The notes: generated from the letters alone by a model not told the origin. Numbered from the stretch's first letter, positions 9,211 to 18,035 are shown. The stretch: DNA of 64,000 nt from Selenomonadales bacterium (GCA_018434945.1 JAHDOI010000029.1:21133-85132); one strand, 5' to 3'. A program made the numbers and translations.

Positions 9211-10521
9211 ATGTCAGTGGAATTGCTCAGGATTGTGAGACGGGAGTATAAATCCATCCTGGTAGTCGTCCTGTTGGTTGGACTGGCCGGCCTCGCCTAC
9301 ATATACCCCTTCCATACCCATTTCCGCTTCACGGTCAGCGTAGCCGTCCTGGCGACGCTGCTTCTCTATTTCCCGCGCCTGCCCATCTTTACGACTGCCG
9401 TCCTCTCCGGTATAGCGATCGCCGTCGGCCGCAGCACCGTCCAGCTCACCTTCGACCCGGTCGGATTCATCGACGTCGTCATGATAAACTCGCCGGCGAT
9501 CATCTACTACATCTCCTATGGGGCCTGCTTCCAGGCCCTTGGCATCCGCCGGATGGTGGACAACCTGCCCGCCCTTGTCCTTCTGCTCAGTGTCAGCGAC
9601 GTTTTCAGCAACCTCGTCGAACTTCTTGCCCGCGGCGACCCCCTCAAGGGCAACCCGGAAACCGTTTTCTCCAGCCTGGTGGGGGTGGCGGTGCTGCGCG
9701 CCGTCCTTGCCGTCGGTGCCTACTACGCGCTCCGTCGTTACCAGACATTCGTCCTGGCCGAGGAACAGGTGGCCCGCTACACCGAGCTGACCGTCATGAT
9801 CGCCCAACTAAAAGCCGAACTCTATTATCTGAAGAAATCCTCCCAGGATATCGAACAGGTCATGGAAGACAGCTACTGGCTGTATAAACGGCTTTACGCC
9901 CGCGACAGCACCGACCAGGATGCCGCCCAGGCACTGGCGGTCGCCCGCAACATCCATGAAGTGAAAAAAGATTACTCCCGCGTGGTGACAGGCATCGAGA
10001 ACATTCTCCACCCCTCATCCACCCTCCATGGGCTCAGCCTTGCGGAGATATTCTTCATCATCGAACAGAACACCAGGCGTTACCTGGCCGGCATCGACAA
10101 GAACATCACCATCTCGTTCGCGCACGAGGTCGATTTCGTAACCGACAAGCACTACGCCATCGTATCAATCCTCGACGACCTGATAATCAATGCCATCGAG
10201 GCCTGCGGCGACACAGGCATGATACGGGTGACCGAGAAGGCGTCGGCAGGGGAAATCGTCTTCACCGTTGAAGATAACGGATGCGGTATCAAGGCAGAGG
10301 ATTTCGACCTGCTGTTCGAGGTGGGCTATTCGACCAAGTTCTGCCCCGCTACCGGCAAAATGTCCACCGGGCTCGGGCTGTCCCACGTGAAAAATCTTAC
10401 CGAAATGCTTGCTGGGACGGTGACAGTCGAGTCGGGCATCGGCCGCCTTACTAAGTTTACGGTGACGCTGCCCCTGCGAAGTATAGCGCGGTCCGGCGAA
10501 TGGACGGGAGGAGGAGACTGA
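9211..10521 (+). CDS. GlnK-type (YcbA-like) membrane sensor histidine kinase
   Basis: 436 aa. Residues 15-175 hold five or six membrane helices with no large external domain. A coiled segment (185-215) leads to NIHEVKKDYSRV with the probable phospho-acceptor H249. The C-terminus is a HATPase domain (NAIEACGD N-box, EDNGCGI G1, TGLGLSHVKN G2). Together with the next gene it matches the B. subtilis GlnK-GlnL arrangement, which senses glutamine; here the ligand is not shown. The stop overlaps the regulator start (TGATG). Confidence 0.9.
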   Translation: MSVELLRIVRREYKSILVVVLLVGLAGLAYIYPFHTHFRFTVSVAVLATLLLYFPRLPIFTTAVLSGIAIAVGRSTVQLTFDPVGFIDVVMINSPAIIYYISYGACFQALGIRRMVDNLPALVLLLSVSDVFSNLVELLARGDPLKGNPETVFSSLVGVAVLRAVLAVGAYYALRRYQTFVLAEEQVARYTELTVMIAQLKAELYYLKKSSQDIEQVMEDSYWLYKRLYARDSTDQDAAQALAVARNIHEVKKDYSRVVTGIENILHPSSTLHGLSLAEIFFIIEQNTRRYLAGIDKNITISFAHEVDFVTDKHYAIVSILDDLIINAIEACGDTGMIRVTEKASAGEIVFTVEDNGCGIKAEDFDLLFEVGYSTKFCPATGKMSTGLGLSHVKNLTEMLAGTVTVESGIGRLTKFTVTLPLRSIARSGEWTGGGD

Positions 10522-11402
10522 TGTCGTTGAGGTTTGTTGTCGTCGACGATGATGTCAGTATACGCAAAATAATCCGCAACATCATCGAGCAAAATGACCT
10601 GGGGACGGTTGTCGCCGAAAGCGCCGAGGGGATTGCGGCCGAGAAGCTCATCGCCGAATACCTGCCTGACATCGCCGTGATCGATCTGCCGCTGCCCGGG
10701 CAGGATGGGGTCGAGCTTATCCGTAAACTTAAGGATCAGGGGCTTACCGCATCGTTCATCATGATTTCCGAATCGCGCAGCCAGCCGATGATAACCCAGG
10801 CCTACCAACACGGCATCGAGTTCTATATACATAAGCCGGTCAACGTATCAGAGATTATCACCGTCATCAACAAGGTCAGGGAGAGCCGCGAATTAAAAAA
10901 AGCAATGTCCCTCATCTCGCAGACCACAGCCCTCTATGCGGCTCCTGCCGCCGGGACGGCCGCGCCGCCTGTCGAGCGCCGGCCCCCGAAAAGCGTACTC
11001 TACAAAGTATTCTCCGACCTCGGCATCCTGGGCGAAGCAGGGGCGAAGAGCATCTACCAGATGGCGAAGCTCCTCGCCGACAGCGGACGCCTGGCCGGCG
11101 ATTTGCCCTATCAGCTCAACGAAATCTACCAGCAGATGGCCCAGGACGCCGGACAGGACACCAAAACCATCGAGCAGCGGGTGAGGCGGGCAATCGCCAA
11201 GGCGCTTCAGAACCTGGCCAACATCGGTATTGAGGATTATCACAACGACCGCTTCCAGACATACAGCACCGCCCTGTTCGACTTCAGCGAGGTGCGCCAG
11301 GAGATGAACTTCGTCCAGGAGAAAAGCCCCTACCACGGCAAGATAAACGTGAAAAAGTTCGTCGAAGGCCTCGTTTTCCTAGCGTCAAGCGAGCGTTCCT
11401 GA
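10521..11402 (+). CDS. GlnL/YcbB-type response regulator
   Basis: 293 aa. Residues 1-120 are a receiver domain (VVVDDD at the N-terminus, phospho-site in VIDLPLPGQDG, conserved K in YIHKPV). A proline/alanine linker leads to a C-terminal YcbB-type DNA-binding domain (about 150-290). The ATG at 10521 overlaps the kinase stop and sits downstream of GGGAGGAGG. A strong terminator follows. Expected to activate transporter or amino-acid genes; no target is evident next door. Confidence 0.9.
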   Translation: MSLRFVVVDDDVSIRKIIRNIIEQNDLGTVVAESAEGIAAEKLIAEYLPDIAVIDLPLPGQDGVELIRKLKDQGLTASFIMISESRSQPMITQAYQHGIEFYIHKPVNVSEIITVINKVRESRELKKAMSLISQTTALYAAPAAGTAAPPVERRPPKSVLYKVFSDLGILGEAGAKSIYQMAKLLADSGRLAGDLPYQLNEIYQQMAQDAGQDTKTIEQRVRRAIAKALQNLANIGIEDYHNDRFQTYSTALFDFSEVRQEMNFVQEKSPYHGKINVKKFVEGLVFLASSERS

Positions 11403-11413
11403 AATAAGGCAAC

Positions 11414-11450
11414 AAAAAAGCGACCTGCGCTTAACGCGCGGTCGCTTTTT
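11414..11450. terminator. Bidirectional intrinsic terminator
   Basis: Stem AAAAAGCGACC / GGTCGCTTTTT with an inner GCGC pair and TTAAC loop. It lies between convergent genes: the GlnL-type regulator (+) and the FadR-type regulator (-). Runs of A on one side and T on the other allow termination in both directions. Confidence 0.9.
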
Positions 11451-11461
11451 GTGTTTAAAGC

Positions 11462-12160
11462 CTACTCGCCGGCTTTGCGGCGTTCCTGATTCTTTTCGCT
11501 CATATGCAGCAGCAGCGTCTGTTCGGCGTTGTCGATGTGTTTGCGGGCCAGTTGCTGGGCTAGGGCCGGGTTGCGCCTGGCCAGCGCCTCGACGATGCGG
11601 CGGTGTTCCTCCAGCGAACGCTTCGCTCGCCCCGGGTATCCGTAGGAGATGGTCCGGAAGACGGTCAATTTTTCCCGCAGATTGCTGATGATGGCGGCCA
11701 GCGTTTTATTGTTGGTGGCGCCATACAGGATATCGTGGAAACGACAGTCGGCCTCGACGATTTTCGCGGTGTCGCCCTTTTCTATGTATTCGCCGATCTC
11801 TACCAGCATTCTTTCCAAATGCTCAAGGTCGTCCTCGCCGATCCGTTCGGCCGCCAGGCCGGCTGCGAGCACCTCGAGGGCGGAGCGGATCTCGAACACC
11901 TCGTTGATGTCGCGGATGGAAATATCGGCGACATAGGTGCCGCGGCGGGGCGCCATGACGACGAACCCTTCCTGCTCAAGCTTGCGGATCGCCTCGCGGA
12001 CCGGGGTGCGGCTGACCCGGAGCTGCTCGGCCAACTGGTTCTCCATGAGGCGCTCCCCGGGCTGCAGCAGGCCGCTGGTGATAGCGTTGCGCAGTACGTC
12101 GAATACGACTTCGCGGAGCGGTTTGTAATTATCGAGATGGATTGGCGACATGCTGCCCAT
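11462..12160 (-). CDS. GntR-family regulator, FadR/FCD subfamily
   Basis: 232 aa. The N-terminal winged helix (NQLAEQLRVSRTPVREAIRKL, shown here by its core LAEQLRVSRTPVREAI at about 45-60) is followed by an all-helical FCD ligand domain whose metal-binding histidines include those in FHDILY and HRRIVEAL. Such regulators respond to carboxylic acids. The start is supported by GAGGAGG on the minus strand. A 21-bp dyad at 12359-12379 resembling FCD operators lies about 200 bp upstream. Target genes unknown; fumarase lies 2.6 kb away. Confidence 0.92.
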   Translation of the reverse strand: MGSMSPIHLDNYKPLREVVFDVLRNAITSGLLQPGERLMENQLAEQLRVSRTPVREAIRKLEQEGFVVMAPRRGTYVADISIRDINEVFEIRSALEVLAAGLAAERIGEDDLEHLERMLVEIGEYIEKGDTAKIVEADCRFHDILYGATNNKTLAAIISNLREKLTVFRTISYGYPGRAKRSLEEHRRIVEALARRNPALAQQLARKHIDNAEQTLLLHMSEKNQERRKAGE

Positions 12161-12358
12161 GGGTTTATTCCTCCTCGGATCGTACGTGCCGGCTTAATCG
12201 CAAATTTCTACAGAAAAATATACAGATATAAAATATCACAGTTTTTCGCCTGCGGTCAACATTTTTGCCGAGTTGGCGGTTTTTGCAACCGGAAATCGCT
12301 TTTGAGACAAGCGAAAGTTATAAAAACTAGAAGAATTATAAATATTAGAACAACGGTA

Positions 12359-12379
12359 TGTTGGTCAGACCGACCAGCA
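12359..12379. promoter_or_regulatory. 21-bp dyad: candidate operator or sigma-54 enhancer site
   Basis: TGTTGGTC AGACC GACCAGCA, symmetric except for two pairs and the centre. The inner TTGGT n3 ACCGA differs at one base from the TTGGT n3 ACCAA half-site pattern of FCD-type GntR regulators. It also lies 130 bp upstream of a sigma-54 -24 box, a normal enhancer distance. Either the FadR-type protein (gene at 12160) or a sigma-54 activator could bind; the sequence does not decide. Confidence 0.55.
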
Positions 12380-12497
12380 GGCGACCCCCTGGCGCCGGCG
12401 GTTGCCCGCAGGCTTGTCACACGGCGGCTTCTATTTTTTATAACTGCGGTCGCGGTAAGGTTCGCCCCAAAGCCTGCAAACACTGAAAAAGTCTTGC

Positions 12498-12513
12498 TGG
12501 CACGCTTTTTGCA
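12498..12513 (+). promoter_or_regulatory. Sigma-54 (-24/-12) promoter
   Basis: TGGCAC GCTTT TTGCA, a complete match to the TGGCAC n5 TTGCW consensus with 10 bp between GG and GC. Transcription would begin near 12524, leaving a leader of about 30 nt before the 63-aa gene at 12556. A sigma-54 activator gene begins 470 bp downstream. Confidence 0.85.
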
Positions 12514-12555
12514 ATATACTGCTGCGAGTTGATTAATGTGGGGAGGGTTTATAGA

Positions 12556-12747
12556 ATGAAGAAAACCCATTGGTGTGAGCATCTCGAGAAAGCATCCAAG
12601 TATACTACGGTAGGATATGATTTCAACGACCGCAGGATGACGCTGAGGGTCCAGACGTGGCTGTGTCCCGAATGCGGGGTTTACGGCGCCCACAGCGAGA
12701 TAATCGATACGCCGCCCGGTGGACGCGACCCGGCCGAAAGGGAGTAA
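12556..12747 (+). CDS. Small zinc-ribbon-like protein of unknown function
   Basis: 63 aa. It has CEH near the start (residues 7-9) and CPECG at about 41-45, suggesting one metal site. The rest is polar with no membrane helix. The ATG at 12556 follows GGGAGGG. It stands alone between a sigma-54 promoter and an intrinsic terminator, so it is a single-gene sigma-54-dependent unit. No recognised family; function unknown. Confidence 0.75.
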   Translation: MKKTHWCEHLEKASKYTTVGYDFNDRRMTLRVQTWLCPECGVYGAHSEIIDTPPGGRDPAERE

Positions 12748-12762
12748 ACGGCAAATCATCCA

Positions 12763-12792
12763 CCTCGCCAACGCAGGTTGGTGAGGTTTTTT
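12763..12792 (+). terminator. Intrinsic terminator
   Basis: Stem CCTCGCCAAC / GTTGGTGAGG (one G:T pair), three to four base loop, followed by six T. It ends the transcript of the 63-aa gene. Confidence 0.9.
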
Positions 12793-13025
12793 ACCGCCGG
12801 AAACATCGTTTCCCCGTAACGGATATAAGCGGCATTCCAGGCCGTTATTCCTGCCCGGGGAGATGCCGCTGACGACATCGCTGACCTAGCTCAACCGCGA
12901 GGCCAGCGTTTTGCTTTCAGTCGCCTCCCCGGCGGCTGGGGGCACGTTCCAAAAAGAACTTTGTTGTCACCGGGTGTAAGGTAAAATATAATGATTTATA
13001 ATAATTAGAACGCAGGAGCTGTGAT

Positions 13026-14732
13026 GTGTACAAAGTTGCAATAATCGGTCTGGGCAAGGGCGGCACGGTTGTGTACCAGACTCTGAAAACAACGAAAAAC
13101 GTCAGCATCCTCGGTGTCGCCGATATAGACCCCGAAGCGCCCGGAGCGTTGCTGGCCCGCCAGGACGGGGTTTTCGTCACAACCGATTTCACCGCGCTCC
13201 TCGCCCTTCCCGACGTTAACATCTACATCGAAGCCACCGGCCGTCCGGAAGTGCGTGAGAAGCTGCTGGCCCGCAAACCGGCAAACGCGGCCATCATGGA
13301 CGGCAAAGCGGCGGAACTGATGCTCACCATCCTTGATGAGACACAGCAGCTGATCGAGATCAAGAACATCAAAGGCCAACTCGACGCTATCCTCAATTCA
13401 GTGCAGGAAGGCATCGAGGTTGCCGACACCGACGGCACGGTAAAATACGTTAACCCCTCATCAGCGAAAATATCCGGCATCAGCGCCGCAGACCGCATCG
13501 GCCAAAACATCTTCCAGGCATCGCCAAACGGGGCGTTGGCCCGCTGCCTCCGCACCCGCCAACCGGTATTCGGCCACCGCAGCGTCATCAGCGGCACGAA
13601 AATCGAAGTCGTCTCCAACGCAGCCCCCATTTACGCCGGCGACGGCGGCGAGGTGGTGGGCGCCGTAGTCGTCTTCCAGCCCCTCACAGACGTCATGCGC
13701 CTCATGGAACAGCTCCAGCGCCAGTCGCGGCTCCTTGAGCGCCTGTCGGTCAAATTCGGCGAAGTGACCAGCGCGAAATACTCCTTCGACGATGTGCTCG
13801 GCACAAACCCCGTGCTGCGGCAGGTCGTCGAGATGGCCCGCAAAATCGCCGATACCAACTCAACGGTGCTCATCATGGGCGAGAGCGGCACCGGCAAAGA
13901 GCTTTTCGCCCACGCCATCCACAACACCAGCAGCCGGCGGAACTTCCCCTTCATCCGCGTCAACTGCGCCGCCGTCCCGGAAACGCTCCTGGAGAGCGAA
14001 TTCTTCGGCTACGAGAAAGGAGCCTTCACCGGAGCCACCGAAAGCAAGATGGGCAAATTCGAACTCGCCAACCGCGGGACGATCTTTCTTGACGAAATCG
14101 GCGACATGCCCCACCAGCTCCAGGGCAAGCTCCTCCGTGTCCTGCAGGAGAGGGAGATCGAAAGGGTGGGAGGCACGCAGCCTAAACCGGTCGACGTCCG
14201 GGTCATCGCCGCCACCAACCGCGACTTGGCAAAACTGATCGCCGCCGGCACCTTCCGCGAGGACCTCTACTACCGACTCAAGGTCATCGAGTTGACCATG
14301 CCGCCCCTCAGGGACCGCAAGGAGGATATCCCCTTGCTGGTCGACAGCGCTTTAGCACGCTTTAACCGTCTGCTCGGCAAACGCATCCGCAGCTTCTCCG
14401 CCGGGGCCCTGGCAGAGATGAAACGCTACGATTGGCCCGGAAACCTGCGTGAGCTGGAAAACGTCGTCGAACGGGCGGTAGTAACCGCGGACGGCGACAC
14501 GATCACCGCCGAGAAGCTCGGACCGCTGGCCGATTTCCCCAAACGCGACCTTAGCCTGCGCGACACCGACGTCATGACCTTCGAAGAAATGGAGCGCCGG
14601 CTGATCGGCCTGGCGATCGCCAAATACGGCCACAACCTCGACGGCAAAAAACAAGCGGCGGGGGCGCTCGGCATCTCTCTGGCCACCCTGTACAACAAAC
14701 TGCGCAAATACGGCCTGGGAGATGCGCAATAA
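13026..14732 (+). CDS. Sigma-54-dependent activator: Rossmann-like + PAS + AAA+ + Fis-type HTH
   Basis: 568 aa. Residues 1-95 look like a dinucleotide-binding domain (VAIIGLGKGGTVVYQTL, then ADIDPEAP and IYIEATGRPE). A PAS domain follows (about 118-235), then the AAA+ domain with Walker A GESGTGKE near 283, the sigma-54 contact loop GAFTGA near 331, and a C-terminal Fis-type helix-turn-helix (KKQAAGALGISLATLYNKLRK). Start is GTG at 13026, 7 nt after AGGAG. It lies just upstream of fumarase genes, which it may control, though no -24/-12 box is visible before them. Confidence 0.92.
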   Translation: MYKVAIIGLGKGGTVVYQTLKTTKNVSILGVADIDPEAPGALLARQDGVFVTTDFTALLALPDVNIYIEATGRPEVREKLLARKPANAAIMDGKAAELMLTILDETQQLIEIKNIKGQLDAILNSVQEGIEVADTDGTVKYVNPSSAKISGISAADRIGQNIFQASPNGALARCLRTRQPVFGHRSVISGTKIEVVSNAAPIYAGDGGEVVGAVVVFQPLTDVMRLMEQLQRQSRLLERLSVKFGEVTSAKYSFDDVLGTNPVLRQVVEMARKIADTNSTVLIMGESGTGKELFAHAIHNTSSRRNFPFIRVNCAAVPETLLESEFFGYEKGAFTGATESKMGKFELANRGTIFLDEIGDMPHQLQGKLLRVLQEREIERVGGTQPKPVDVRVIAATNRDLAKLIAAGTFREDLYYRLKVIELTMPPLRDRKEDIPLLVDSALARFNRLLGKRIRSFSAGALAEMKRYDWPGNLRELENVVERAVVTADGDTITAEKLGPLADFPKRDLSLRDTDVMTFEEMERRLIGLAIAKYGHNLDGKKQAAGALGISLATLYNKLRKYGLGDAQ

Positions 14733-14810
14733 AGAGAGCAGTTAAACTACGCGGGAGAAAATCCGGACAGGGCCTGTGAGGCAATACTGTAAAAGTAAAG
14801 GAGGCCATTC

Positions 14811-15656
14811 ATGCGTACTGTGGAAGCTGGTCAGATCACCGCGGCGGTGGCGAAGCTCGCCATCGACGCCAACTACTACCTGGCCGAGGATATCTTCGGC
14901 GCCTTGAAGAACGGGCAGAATACGGAGGAATCGCCGCTCGGCCGGGAAATCTTCGGACAACTGGTGACGAATGCCTGCATCGCCCGCGAGCAGGATATGC
15001 CCATCTGTCAGGATACCGGCATGGCGGTCGTCTTCATGGAAATCGGCCAGGACGTCCGCATCGTCGGCGGCGACCTCGAAACAGCCGTCAACGCCGGCGT
15101 CGCCGAAGGCTATACCGGAGGCTACCTGCGCAAGTCAGTCGTCGACGACCCGGTTTTCATCCGCAGGAATACCGGCGACAACACGCCCGCCATCCTCCAT
15201 ATCGCCATCGTCCCCGGCGACAAAATCAAAATAACCCTCGCCCCGAAGGGCTTTGGCAGCGAGAACATGAGCGCCCTGAAGATGTTCCCGCCCTCAGCCG
15301 GAGTCGCCGGCATCAAGAAGTTTGCCGTCGACACCGTGAGCGCCGCGGGCTCAAATCCTTGCCCGCCGATCGTTATAGGCATGGGCATCGGCGGCACGAT
15401 GGAAAAGGCGGCCCTGCTGGCCAAAAAGGCTTTGACAAGGCCGATAAGCGAGCGTAATGCCAACCCGGAATACGCTAAACTCGAGACGGAAATTCTCGAA
15501 CTTGTCAACAAGACGGGTGTCGGCCCGCAGGGGTTGGGCGGCACCGTCACCGCCCTGGCGGTCAACATCGAGTATTTCCCAACCCACATCGCCGGCATGC
15601 CGGTCGCGATCAACATCAACTGCCATGCCACCAGGCATGCGGAAATCGAAATATAG
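14811..15656 (+). CDS. Fumarate hydratase class I, alpha subunit
   Basis: 281 aa; [4Fe-4S] fumarase (or related tartrate dehydratase) N-terminal subunit that hydrates fumarate to malate with the beta subunit. CIAREQDMPICQDTGMAVVF holds two of the cluster cysteines, and a third lies in NPCPPIVIGMGIGG. Start follows AAAGGAGG. Gap to the beta subunit gene is 13 bp. Two-subunit fumarases are typical of anaerobes. Confidence 0.94.
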   Translation: MRTVEAGQITAAVAKLAIDANYYLAEDIFGALKNGQNTEESPLGREIFGQLVTNACIAREQDMPICQDTGMAVVFMEIGQDVRIVGGDLETAVNAGVAEGYTGGYLRKSVVDDPVFIRRNTGDNTPAILHIAIVPGDKIKITLAPKGFGSENMSALKMFPPSAGVAGIKKFAVDTVSAAGSNPCPPIVIGMGIGGTMEKAALLAKKALTRPISERNANPEYAKLETEILELVNKTGVGPQGLGGTVTALAVNIEYFPTHIAGMPVAININCHATRHAEIEI

Positions 15657-15669
15657 GGGGACTGAGAGC

Positions 15670-16227
15670 ATGGCCGAACCTATCCGCATCACAACCCCGC
15701 TCAGCGCGGACTTTGCCCGGAAACTGCGGGCCGGCGACAGCGTTCTCATCACCGGTGACATCTATACCGCCCGCGACGCCGCCCACAAACGCATGATCGA
15801 GGCCCTCGACCGGGGGGAAAGGCTCCCCATCGATATGCGTGACCAAGTCATCTACTATGTCGGGCCGAGCCCGGCGAAGCCCGGACAGCCTATCGGTTCG
15901 GCCGGACCGACGACCAGCGGCCGCATGGACGCCTATACCCCCAGGATGCTGGCCGAGGGGCTCAGAGGCATGATCGGCAAAGGATACCGCAGCGCCGAGG
16001 TTGTCGAGGCCATGAAAAAGCACGGCGCGGTCTACTTCGCCGCCACCGGCGGGGCCGCAGCCCTAATCGCCCGCGCGGTTAAGGGTTACGAGGTCGTGGC
16101 CTACCAGGATCTGGGCGCCGAGGCATTTGCCAAAATGACTGTCGAGGATTTCCCGGCAATCGTCGTCATCGACAGCGAGGGACGCAACTATTACGAGGAA
16201 GGTCAGAAACAATACCGACGGCTGTGA
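15670..16227 (+). CDS. Fumarate hydratase class I, beta subunit
   Basis: 185 aa, the C-terminal swivelling domain of class I fumarase as a separate subunit. Family marks are GDSVLITGDIYTARDAAHKR, YYVGPSP and GSAGPTTSGRMD. The ATG at 15670 is chosen over an upstream open frame because it matches family length and follows the alpha gene directly. Active only with the alpha subunit. Confidence 0.94.
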   Translation: MAEPIRITTPLSADFARKLRAGDSVLITGDIYTARDAAHKRMIEALDRGERLPIDMRDQVIYYVGPSPAKPGQPIGSAGPTTSGRMDAYTPRMLAEGLRGMIGKGYRSAEVVEAMKKHGAVYFAATGGAAALIARAVKGYEVVAYQDLGAEAFAKMTVEDFPAIVVIDSEGRNYYEEGQKQYRRL

Positions 16228-16310
16228 TAGCGGCGACCGGCCGGCACCATGAACCTTCTTGCGGCCGACGGTAACTGAGGCAACAACCCGATATTATGTT
16301 TACTTTGCGC

Positions 16311-16340
16311 TTGACACCGCCGCAAACCATATAGTATAAT
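16311..16340 (+). promoter_or_regulatory. Sigma-A promoter for the tRNA-Pro/tRNA-Gly unit
   Basis: Perfect TTGACA (16311-16316) and TATAAT (16335-16340) with an 18-bp spacer, ending 15 bp before the tRNA-Pro 5' end. Confidence 0.92.
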
Positions 16341-16355
16341 ACTTCTTGCGGTTCA

Positions 16356-16432
16356 CGGGGCGTGGCTCAGCTTGGTAGAGCACCTGGCTTGGGACCAGGG
16401 GGTCGCAGGTTCAAATCCTGCCGCTCCGACCA
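16356..16432 (+). tRNA. tRNA-Pro (anticodon TGG)
   Basis: 77 nt including encoded CCA. Acceptor CGGGGCG pairs with CGCTCCG (one G:U), the anticodon loop reads CTTGGGA, and the T-loop is GGTTCAAATCC. Strong promoter immediately upstream; tRNA-Gly follows 13 nt later. Confidence 0.96.
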
Positions 16433-16445
16433 TGCTTTTTACACT

Positions 16446-16519
16446 GCGGGTGTAGCTCAATGGTAGAGCCCCAGCCTTCCAAGCTGGTTGTGTGGGTTCG
16501 ATTCCCATCACCCGCTCCA
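16446..16519 (+). tRNA. tRNA-Gly (anticodon TCC)
   Basis: 74 nt with encoded CCA. Acceptor GCGGGTG / CACCCGC, D-arm GTAGCTCAATGGTAGAGC, anticodon loop CTTCCAA and T-loop GGTTCGATTCC are all standard. Co-transcribed with tRNA-Pro. Confidence 0.96.
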
Positions 16520-16530
16520 ATGTTTCCATA

Positions 16531-16566
16531 AAACCGTCCGGCGATAACCCGGGCGGTTTAGTTATT
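16531..16566 (+). terminator. Intrinsic terminator of the tRNA unit
   Basis: Stem AAACCGTCCGG / CCGGGCGGTTT (one G:T) with a 7-nt loop, followed by TTTAGTTATT. It ends the tRNA-Pro/tRNA-Gly transcript. Confidence 0.8.
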
Positions 16567-16660
16567 ATACAGCCAGTGCGGTTCACGTACTGCGGAAAAG
16601 GGTTTTGAGCGAACGGAGCGAATTAACAATAATAAATAAAGTCGCACGGAGGTGGATGTC

Positions 16661-16852
16661 TTGACGGCTGTGGCGGCGCAAAAGCTCATGATCCAGTTTG
16701 TCTGCCCCAAATGCGGCCGCGACCTCGCCTGGGCGTACGAAAATGCCAGCGTCTACTGCCGGGCCTGCGACCGGTGGATTTTTGCGCGGGAGATGAAGCA
16801 TATCAACCCGGCCAAGATAGATCCGGATCAGGACCAGCTGCAACTCTTCTGA
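16661..16852 (+). CDS. Small zinc-ribbon protein of unknown function
   Basis: 63 aa starting at TTG. CPKCG (about 16-20) and CRAC (about 34-37) form a four-cysteine zinc ribbon; the C-terminus is acidic and glutamine-rich. TTG 16661 is 5-6 nt after GGAGGTG; an in-frame GTG at 16652 overlaps that ribosome site and is less likely. Followed by a bidirectional terminator. Function unknown. Confidence 0.7.
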   Translation: MTAVAAQKLMIQFVCPKCGRDLAWAYENASVYCRACDRWIFAREMKHINPAKIDPDQDQLQLF

Positions 16853-16884
16853 CAATATCCTGGACAATCGGCTCTTGTAATAAT

Positions 16885-16915
16885 AAAAAGCGGGCCGCTG
16901 TAGCGGACCGCTTTT
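16885..16915. terminator. Bidirectional intrinsic terminator
   Basis: AAAAAGCGG...CCGCTTTT with an inner CCGCT/AGCGG pair, between the small zinc-ribbon gene (+) and the chemoreceptor gene (-). Confidence 0.88.
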
Positions 16916-16950
16916 CGCTTGGTCTAATGGCCAGGCCAAATAATAGGATA

Positions 16951-17826
16951 TTAGCCGCCGATACCCGTGCTTTTCTCGGCTACCGCTATCAGATCCTGGC
17001 CGACACTGCGCAAGCCTTCAATCATGCGGGCGATTTCCTGGGTGGATTTGGCCTGTTCCTGGGTAATGATGCTGTTTTGTTCAACATTCTTCAGAACCTG
17101 CTCCACGGATGCCCGGAACTGGTTTAGCATCGCGTTTATCTCTCCGACCGACCGGCTGCTCTCGTCGGCCAGCTTGCGCACTTCGTCGGCGACGACCGCG
17201 AAACCGCGGCCCAGCTCTCCCGCCCTGGCTGCCTCGATAGCGGCGTTCAGCCCGAGCAGGTTGGTCTGTTGGGCGACCCGTTTGATAAGCTCGAGGATTT
17301 CAGTGGTATTATTGACTTTTTCTGAGGCTTCTCTAGACAGTGACGCCGCCTCCTGGCTTGTGGAAGCCAGTTCCTGCGACGAAGCGGATAGCTCCTCGAT
17401 GGCGGCCGCCGCCTGCTCCAACGAAGCATAAAGACTGTTAACCAACATGCTGATCCTGGCTGTAGTTTCTTTATCCTGCAACCGGGAAAGGACGAGGCCG
17501 GCGGCAATCTTAACGATGGGTTCGACGACCTGCGGGTTGCCGGCGATGCCGAAGGAGCCGATTTTCTCCCCGCCGTCCTTGATAGCCATATTCGCGCCTG
17601 GCTTCATTTTGCCGTCGGAAGCAGCGGCGTCTTCTTCGGTGACGATTATTGCATCGATATCCGTTGTCAGTATTTTCTTGGCACCACCGTGCACGGTTCC
17701 GACTCGGGTTTTGGCCGAATCGGCTATTATCGTGCCGGTGGTGTCACAGACAATGGTGTGATACCCCGTCCGGCCGTAAATAAAATCGACCAGTTCGTTG
17801 GCAACAGCTTGATCCATTTTTAGCAT
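16951..17826 (-). CDS. Soluble methyl-accepting chemotaxis-type protein with sugar-diacid recognition domain
   Basis: 291 aa with no membrane helix, so cytosolic. Residues 1-130 ([21 protein letters not shown] and following) resemble the CdaR-type diacid-recognition domain. Residues 140-291 are a short MCP signalling coiled coil with the conserved hairpin tip containing [31 protein letters not shown] at 17826 is preferred over a longer frame because GGGGTGGAG precedes it. It probably senses a cytosolic carboxylate and signals to CheA. Confidence 0.9.
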   Translation of the reverse strand: MLKMDQAVANELVDFIYGRTGYHTIVCDTTGTIIADSAKTRVGTVHGGAKKILTTDIDAIIVTEEDAAASDGKMKPGANMAIKDGGEKIGSFGIAGNPQVVEPIVKIAAGLVLSRLQDKETTARISMLVNSLYASLEQAAAAIEELSASSQELASTSQEAASLSREASEKVNNTTEILELIKRVAQQTNLLGLNAAIEAARAGELGRGFAVVADEVRKLADESSRSVGEINAMLNQFRASVEQVLKNVEQNSIITQEQAKSTQEIARMIEGLRSVGQDLIAVAEKSTGIGG

Positions 17827-18005
17827 GACTCCACCCCCTCCATATTGGCCATTATATCTAAATTGAGTACTTTTTCGACACGAATACGGTAAACCCTTTC
17901 GTAAGCACACGGTATATCCTGTCTATCAAAAGAAGTTGGTAATACAGGTATCGCCCAGCACTTATGGCACGGCGGCCGGTGGTCAATAATGGCAGCGGGG
18001 CTTTA

Positions 18006-18035
18006 TTGACACGGGTCCGGCAGAAATGCTATAAT
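18006..18035 (+). promoter_or_regulatory. Sigma-A promoter for tRNA-Arg
   Basis: TTGACA (18006-18011), 18-bp spacer, TATAAT (18030-18035); both boxes are perfect. The tRNA begins 41 bp downstream. Confidence 0.9.

Noticed and set aside
16353..16586. Minus-strand 77-codon frame over tRNA-Pro and tRNA-Gly
   Set aside because: It is the reverse of two clear tRNA genes, a known false-gene pattern.
17968..17990. TGGCAC at 17968 considered as a sigma-54 -24 box
   Set aside because: No TTGC-type -12 element at the right distance.
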